From: Pseudomonas fluorescens
GTDB lineage: Bacteria > Pseudomonadota > Gammaproteobacteria > Pseudomonadales > Pseudomonadaceae
Length of the DNA: 64,000 bases
Direction: 5' to 3'
Assembly: GCF_902497745.1 (NCBI RefSeq)
Contig: NZ_CABVHJ010000019.1
Coordinates: 1-64,000 of the forward strand
Each line of letters opens with the position of its first letter. Position 1 is the first letter of the stretch. The notes below the pieces were generated by a model, which had not been told where the DNA came from, made no database searches, and saw only the letters and a program-made list of their open reading frames with translations. Shown in pieces: positions 60,396 through 64,000 of this stretch. The translations under genes and the position numbers were made by a program.

Positions 60396-62009
60396 ATGGC
60401 TACTCCCTCCCTGACCGCCAGCCCCGCGTCCGCCGCCAGCGGCAGGCCGGCCCTTGATAGAAAAACCGGTCCGTTTACCTACGTGATCTTTTTTGCGGTG
60501 TTGGCGATGGGGATGCTCTTCACCGCCTACAGCCTGATGCACGACATGCACGAACTCGGCACGGTGGTCACCACCTGGACGCCGTTCCTGTTGCTCGGTG
60601 TGGCGCTGCTGATTGCGCTGGGTTTTGAGTTCGTCAACGGTTTCCACGACACCGCCAATGCGGTCGCGACGGTAATCTACACCCACTCGCTGCCACCGAA
60701 TGTTGCCGTGGTCTGGTCGGGGTTCTTCAACTTCCTCGGTGTACTGCTTTCGAGCGGCGCGGTGGCGTTCGGCATCATTGCTTTGCTACCGGTGGAGTTG
60801 ATTCTGCAGGTCGGTTCGTCCGCCGGTTTCTCGATGATCTTTGCTCTGCTGATTGCGGCGATCCTGTGGAACCTCGGCACCTGGTGGCTGGGTTTACCGG
60901 CGTCGTCATCGCACACGCTGATCGGCTCGATCATCGGTGTCGGTGTGGCCAATGCCTTGATGCATGGCCGCGACGGCACCAGCGGTGTCGATTGGGCGCA
61001 GGCAACCAAAATCGGTTATGCGTTGCTGCTCTCGCCGTTGGTGGGTTTCGGTTGTGCGGCACTGTTGCTGCTGGCGCTGCGCGCATTCGTGAAGAATCGT
61101 TCGCTGTACAAGGCACCTGAAGGCAACACCCCGCCGCCATGGTGGATTCGCGGTTTGCTGATTCTGACCTGCACCGGTGTGTCCTTCGCTCACGGCTCCA
61201 ACGACGGGCAGAAAGGCATGGGCCTGATCATGTTGATTCTGGTCGGCACGCTGCCGATGGCCTATGCCTTGAATCGCACCATGCCGGAAGAACAGTCGTT
61301 GCAGTTTGCCGCCGTGGCGCAAGTCACCCAGCAAGCGCTGGTAAAAAGTGCGCCGCTGCCGACGCCCGCCGATCCGCATGCGGTGCTCTCCGATTACGTG
61401 CGCAGCAAGGACGCCACGCCACAACTGATTCCCGCCCTCGCCGCCCTCACCGGGCACATTGGCGAAGAAGTCAGGGGCTACGGCTCGCTGGCAAAAGTTC
61501 CGGCCGAAGCCATGGGCAACGTGCGTAACGACATGTACCTGGCCAGCGAAAGCATTCGCCTGATGGACAAGAACAAGGTCGGCAATTTCGACGCTGACAC
61601 CAGCAGCAAGCTGCAACTGTTCAAGCAACAGATCGACAACGCCACACGGTTTATTCCGCTGTGGGTGAAGATCGCCGTGGCCATCGCGCTGGGGCTCGGC
61701 ACCATGGTCGGCTGGAAGCGGATTGTGGTGACGGTCGGCGAGAAAATCGGCAAGACCCACCTGACCTATGCGCAAGGTGCGTCGGCGGAAACCGTGGCGA
61801 TGTTGACCATTGGCGCGGCGGACATGTTCGGTTTGCCCGTTTCGACGACACATGTGTTGTCATCCGGTGTAGCCGGAACCATGGTTGCCAACGGTGGTGG
61901 GTTGCAGATGAAGACCATCCGTAATCTGTTGATGGCGTGGGTGCTGACCCTACCGGCGGCGATCCTGTTGTCAGGCAGCCTCTATTGGCTGTTCACCCAG
62001 ATTTTCTGA
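60396..62009 (+). CDS. PiT-family inorganic phosphate transporter
   Basis: 537 residues from ATG at 60396 (a start at 60357 is also possible). The two PiT signature repeats are visible: NGFHDTANAVATVIYTHSLP (~70) and SFAHGSNDGQKGMGLIM (~265), within about ten membrane helices; an internal cytosolic loop (~300-415) is polar. Low-affinity, proton-coupled phosphate (metal-phosphate) uptake. No phoU-like gene adjoins. Confidence 0.92.
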   Translation: MATPSLTASPASAASGRPALDRKTGPFTYVIFFAVLAMGMLFTAYSLMHDMHELGTVVTTWTPFLLLGVALLIALGFEFVNGFHDTANAVATVIYTHSLPPNVAVVWSGFFNFLGVLLSSGAVAFGIIALLPVELILQVGSSAGFSMIFALLIAAILWNLGTWWLGLPASSSHTLIGSIIGVGVANALMHGRDGTSGVDWAQATKIGYALLLSPLVGFGCAALLLLALRAFVKNRSLYKAPEGNTPPPWWIRGLLILTCTGVSFAHGSNDGQKGMGLIMLILVGTLPMAYALNRTMPEEQSLQFAAVAQVTQQALVKSAPLPTPADPHAVLSDYVRSKDATPQLIPALAALTGHIGEEVRGYGSLAKVPAEAMGNVRNDMYLASESIRLMDKNKVGNFDADTSSKLQLFKQQIDNATRFIPLWVKIAVAIALGLGTMVGWKRIVVTVGEKIGKTHLTYAQGASAETVAMLTIGAADMFGLPVSTTHVLSSGVAGTMVANGGGLQMKTIRNLLMAWVLTLPAAILLSGSLYWLFTQIF

Positions 62010-62025
62010 CCCTCCACAACTCCCG

Positions 62026-62109
62026 TGTAGGAGCTGCCGGAGGCTGCGATCTTTTGATCTTGTTTTTAGAAAGCAAAATCAAAAGATCGCAGCCTCCGGC
62101 AGCTCCTAC
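62026..62109. repeat. REPIN, second family
   Basis: GTAGGAGCTGCCGGAGGCTGCGATCTTTTGAT and its mirror around a short A/T-rich core; between convergent genes. (Sequence given in part; arms are ~32 bp.). Confidence 0.9.
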
Positions 62110-62129
62110 ATTTGGATGTGTGGTGTTGG

Positions 62130-63026
62130 TTAGAGCGCGGAGCGAATCAGATCGCCGAGCCAATCCATGAACACGCGCACTCGCAAAGGTAGGTGTCGCT
62201 GCCTGGCATACAGCAATGAAATGCCCATCGCCGGCGCGGTGAATTGCGGCAGCACAGTGACCAGTTCACCGTTTTCCAGATGCGGTTGCATGCCGGTGCG
62301 CGGCACCTGCGTCAGACCAAATCCGCCCAGGCACGCCGACTCATAAGCATCAGTGCTGTTGACCGTAATGCTGCCAGCCATCGGCAAGCGTTTAACCTGC
62401 CCGCCCTCCTCGTACACAAAGCCTTCCGAACGCGAGCCCAGCACGCCGACGTAATGCACCAGTCGATGCTGCGCGAGATCTTCCAGCGACTGCGGCACAC
62501 CGTAGCGCTCGAGGTACGCGGGGCTGGCGCAATTGACCATGGGGAAGTCACCAAGATGTCGCGCGACCACCGATTGATCCGGCTGCGCGCCAATCCTCAC
62601 CACGCAGTCGAACCCTTCGCTGAGCAGATCGACCCGACGGTCGGTGCTGCTGATTTCCAGCTCAAGATTCGGGTGGCGATCCATGAACTGCGGCAGGCGC
62701 GGCATGATCAGGCGCCGCGCGAGAATGTTCGGCATGTCGACCCGAATGCGCCCGGTCAGCGAGGCCTCGTCCTGACGGAACAAGCCTTCGATCTCGTCCA
62801 TATGCGAGAGCAGATCCTTGCTGCGTTCGTACAGCACCAGACCGTCCTGCGTTGCCTGTACTTTGCGCGTGGTGCGTTGCAGCAGGCGTGTGCCGAGCAG
62901 GGCTTCCAGCGCTTGCACGTGTTCGGACACCGTTGAGCGGGGCAGTCCGAGGTTCTCGCCAGCGAGGGTGAAACTCGACAGTTCACTGACCCGCACGAAG
63001 GTGCGCAGCAGTTCCAGTTTGTTCAT
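62130..63026 (-). CDS. LysR-family transcriptional regulator
   Basis: 298 residues. Winged HTH (~2-60: ELLRTFVRVSELSSFTLAGE, NLGLPRSTVSEHVQALEALL) and substrate-binding domain of the CrgA-like subgroup (RIRVDMPNILARRLIMPRLP, VVRIGAQPDQSVVARHLGDF). Divergent from the SDR gene with an operator-like inverted repeat between them. Confidence 0.92.
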   Translation of the reverse strand: MNKLELLRTFVRVSELSSFTLAGENLGLPRSTVSEHVQALEALLGTRLLQRTTRKVQATQDGLVLYERSKDLLSHMDEIEGLFRQDEASLTGRIRVDMPNILARRLIMPRLPQFMDRHPNLELEISSTDRRVDLLSEGFDCVVRIGAQPDQSVVARHLGDFPMVNCASPAYLERYGVPQSLEDLAQHRLVHYVGVLGSRSEGFVYEEGGQVKRLPMAGSITVNSTDAYESACLGGFGLTQVPRTGMQPHLENGELVTVLPQFTAPAMGISLLYARQRHLPLRVRVFMDWLGDLIRSAL

Positions 63027-63080
63027 GGGGCACCTGTGGATTGTTCGGCTGAGCCGATCAGTGATTCCGGTTTCAGTCTG

Positions 63081-63103
63081 TTTATCACCACAGGACGGAT
63101 AAA
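63081..63103. promoter_or_regulatory. Putative LysR operator
   Basis: TTTATC-N11-GATAAA, a perfect 6-bp inverted repeat of the T-N11-A type bound by LysR regulators, lying between the two divergent starts (48 bp before the SDR start codon). Confidence 0.5.
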
Positions 63104-63151
63104 TAAACTTTGATCCATCACCTGATCACTCACGGCAATCGAGGAAAAACC

Positions 63152-63910
63152 ATGAACCGCAAAATCGCATTGATCACCGGCGCCAGTCGTGGCCTGGGCA
63201 AAAACGCCGCCCTGCACCTCGCCGCCCAAAGCATCGACATCATCGGCACCTACAACAGCCGCGCCGATGAAGCCCAGGCGCTGGTGCTTGAACTGGAAAA
63301 ATTCGGCGGCAAAGCCGTGATGCTGCAACTGGATGTCAGCCGCAGCGAGAGTTTTGCCGGTTTCGGTGCGCAGGTTGAGCACGCGTTGCAGGAAACCTTC
63401 AAACGTCAGCGCTTTGATTTCCTGATCAACAATGCCGGAATTGGCGTGCACGCGCTGTTCGCCGAAACCACGCCGGAGCAGTTCGATCTGCTGATGAACA
63501 TCCAGTTGAAAGGGCCGTTCTTCCTGACCCAGCAGTTGCTGCCACTGATTAACGACGGCGGGCGCATCATCAATATTTCCAGCGGCCTGACCCGTTTCAG
63601 CCTACCGGGTTACGGCGCTTATGCGGCGATGAAGGGTGCAATGGAAGTGCTGACCCGCTATCAGGCCAAAGAGCTGGGCGCACGGCAAATCGGTGTGAAC
63701 ATTCTGGCGCCAGGTGCCATTGAAACCGACTTTGGCGGCGGCGCCGTTCGCGACAATGCGGCGGTGAATGCGATGGTCGCCGACAACACCGCGCTGGGTC
63801 GTGCCGGTCAGCCGGATGATATTGGCGGGGCATTGGCGTTGTTGCTGTCGCCGGGTGGACAGTGGATCAATGGCCAGCGGGTTGAGGCATCCGGCGGCAT
63901 GTTCCTCTAA
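63152..63910 (+). CDS. Short-chain dehydrogenase/reductase
   Basis: 252 residues, ATG at 63152 with GAGGAAAA upstream. Classical SDR: cofactor loop TGASRGLGKNAALHL, NNAGIG, catalytic Ser in INISSGLTRF and the Y-x-x-x-K pair in GYGAYAAMKGAME, C-terminal LLLSPGGQWINGQRVEASGG. Probably NADPH-linked; substrate unknown. Likely regulated by the divergent LysR gene. Confidence 0.92.
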   Translation: MNRKIALITGASRGLGKNAALHLAAQSIDIIGTYNSRADEAQALVLELEKFGGKAVMLQLDVSRSESFAGFGAQVEHALQETFKRQRFDFLINNAGIGVHALFAETTPEQFDLLMNIQLKGPFFLTQQLLPLINDGGRIINISSGLTRFSLPGYGAYAAMKGAMEVLTRYQAKELGARQIGVNILAPGAIETDFGGGAVRDNAAVNAMVADNTALGRAGQPDDIGGALALLLSPGGQWINGQRVEASGGMFL

Positions 63911-63931
63911 CCAACGCTGAAACACTTTCCC

Positions 63932-64000
63932 TGGTAGGAGCTGCCGAAGGCTGCGATCTTTTGATATTGTTTTTAAAGACAAGATCAAAAGATCGCAGCC
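63932..64000. repeat. REPIN, second family, cut by the window end
   Basis: GGTAGGAGCTGCCGAAGGCT and the start of its mirror AAGATCGCAGCC; it runs off the end of the window. Confidence 0.85.

Overview
The window looks like the chromosome of a fluorescent Pseudomonas (P. fluorescens group). The basis is a set of genes recognisable at sequence level: AmrZ, the P. fluorescens type of RsmA, the AraC-type ArgR regulator, the aot arginine transport operon, the aru (AST) arginine catabolic operon, the block alaS-lysC-rsmA-tRNA-Ser-tRNA-Arg, and many REPIN repeats of the type that starts GTGGGAGCGAGC. Base composition is high-GC and nearly all genes are intact. Most of the window is core genome; the accessory material lies in a few defined spots.

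Layout. 0-5.8 kb: a SEC-C protein beside tRNA-Arg(CCT) with a possible integrase tail, two small membrane proteins, phnN, amrZ, mgtE and a secreted protein. 5.8-12 kb: three tandem tRNA-Arg(ACG), tRNA-Ser(GCT), rsmA, lysC, alaS and ltaE. 12-13 kb: an FMN riboswitch driving a type II lumazine synthase. 13-21 kb: the arginine succinyltransferase pathway aruC-F-G-D-B-(hypothetical)-E, all on the minus strand, broken up by REPINs. 21.2-29 kb: one plus-strand gene for a ~2,600-residue leucine-rich-repeat protein with five large repeated modules, lying between aruC and argR. 29-34.4 kb: argR and aotJQMOP. 35-37 kb: acs. 37.5-39.6 kb: a DUF2790 protein and nrdB. 40-43 kb: a small accessory patch (BRO-N protein, ScoMcrA-like modification-dependent endonuclease, unknown Cys-containing protein). 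43-54 kb: a tandem pair of secreted paralogues, a TauE/SafE exporter, several regulators with divergently placed targets, an MBL-fold hydrolase, a GGDEF relic beside a BdlA-like PAS-PAS chemotaxis protein, and a glutamine amidotransferase/ABM pair. 54-64 kb: glpQ, a PepSY protein, a coiled-coil protein, a membrane chemoreceptor, zntB, a PiT phosphate transporter, a LysR regulator and an SDR oxidoreductase.

How the genes work together. AotJQMP imports arginine/ornithine, ArgR senses it, and AruF/G-B-C-D-E converts arginine to glutamate and succinate. Sequences fitting the ArgR half-site (TGTCGC-N8-AA) lie upstream of both aruC and aotJ. AmrZ, RsmA and the BdlA-like protein belong to families that control motility, biofilm and secondary metabolism.

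The strongest candidate for something poorly described is the giant five-module LRR protein. It has a DUF6543/dermonecrotic-toxin-like N-terminus but no visible NEL ubiquitin-ligase domain at its end. Second is the 40-43 kb patch with the three-domain McrA-like nuclease. Gene starts were chosen from ribosome-binding sites and family lengths; all operators and promoters listed are predictions by eye.
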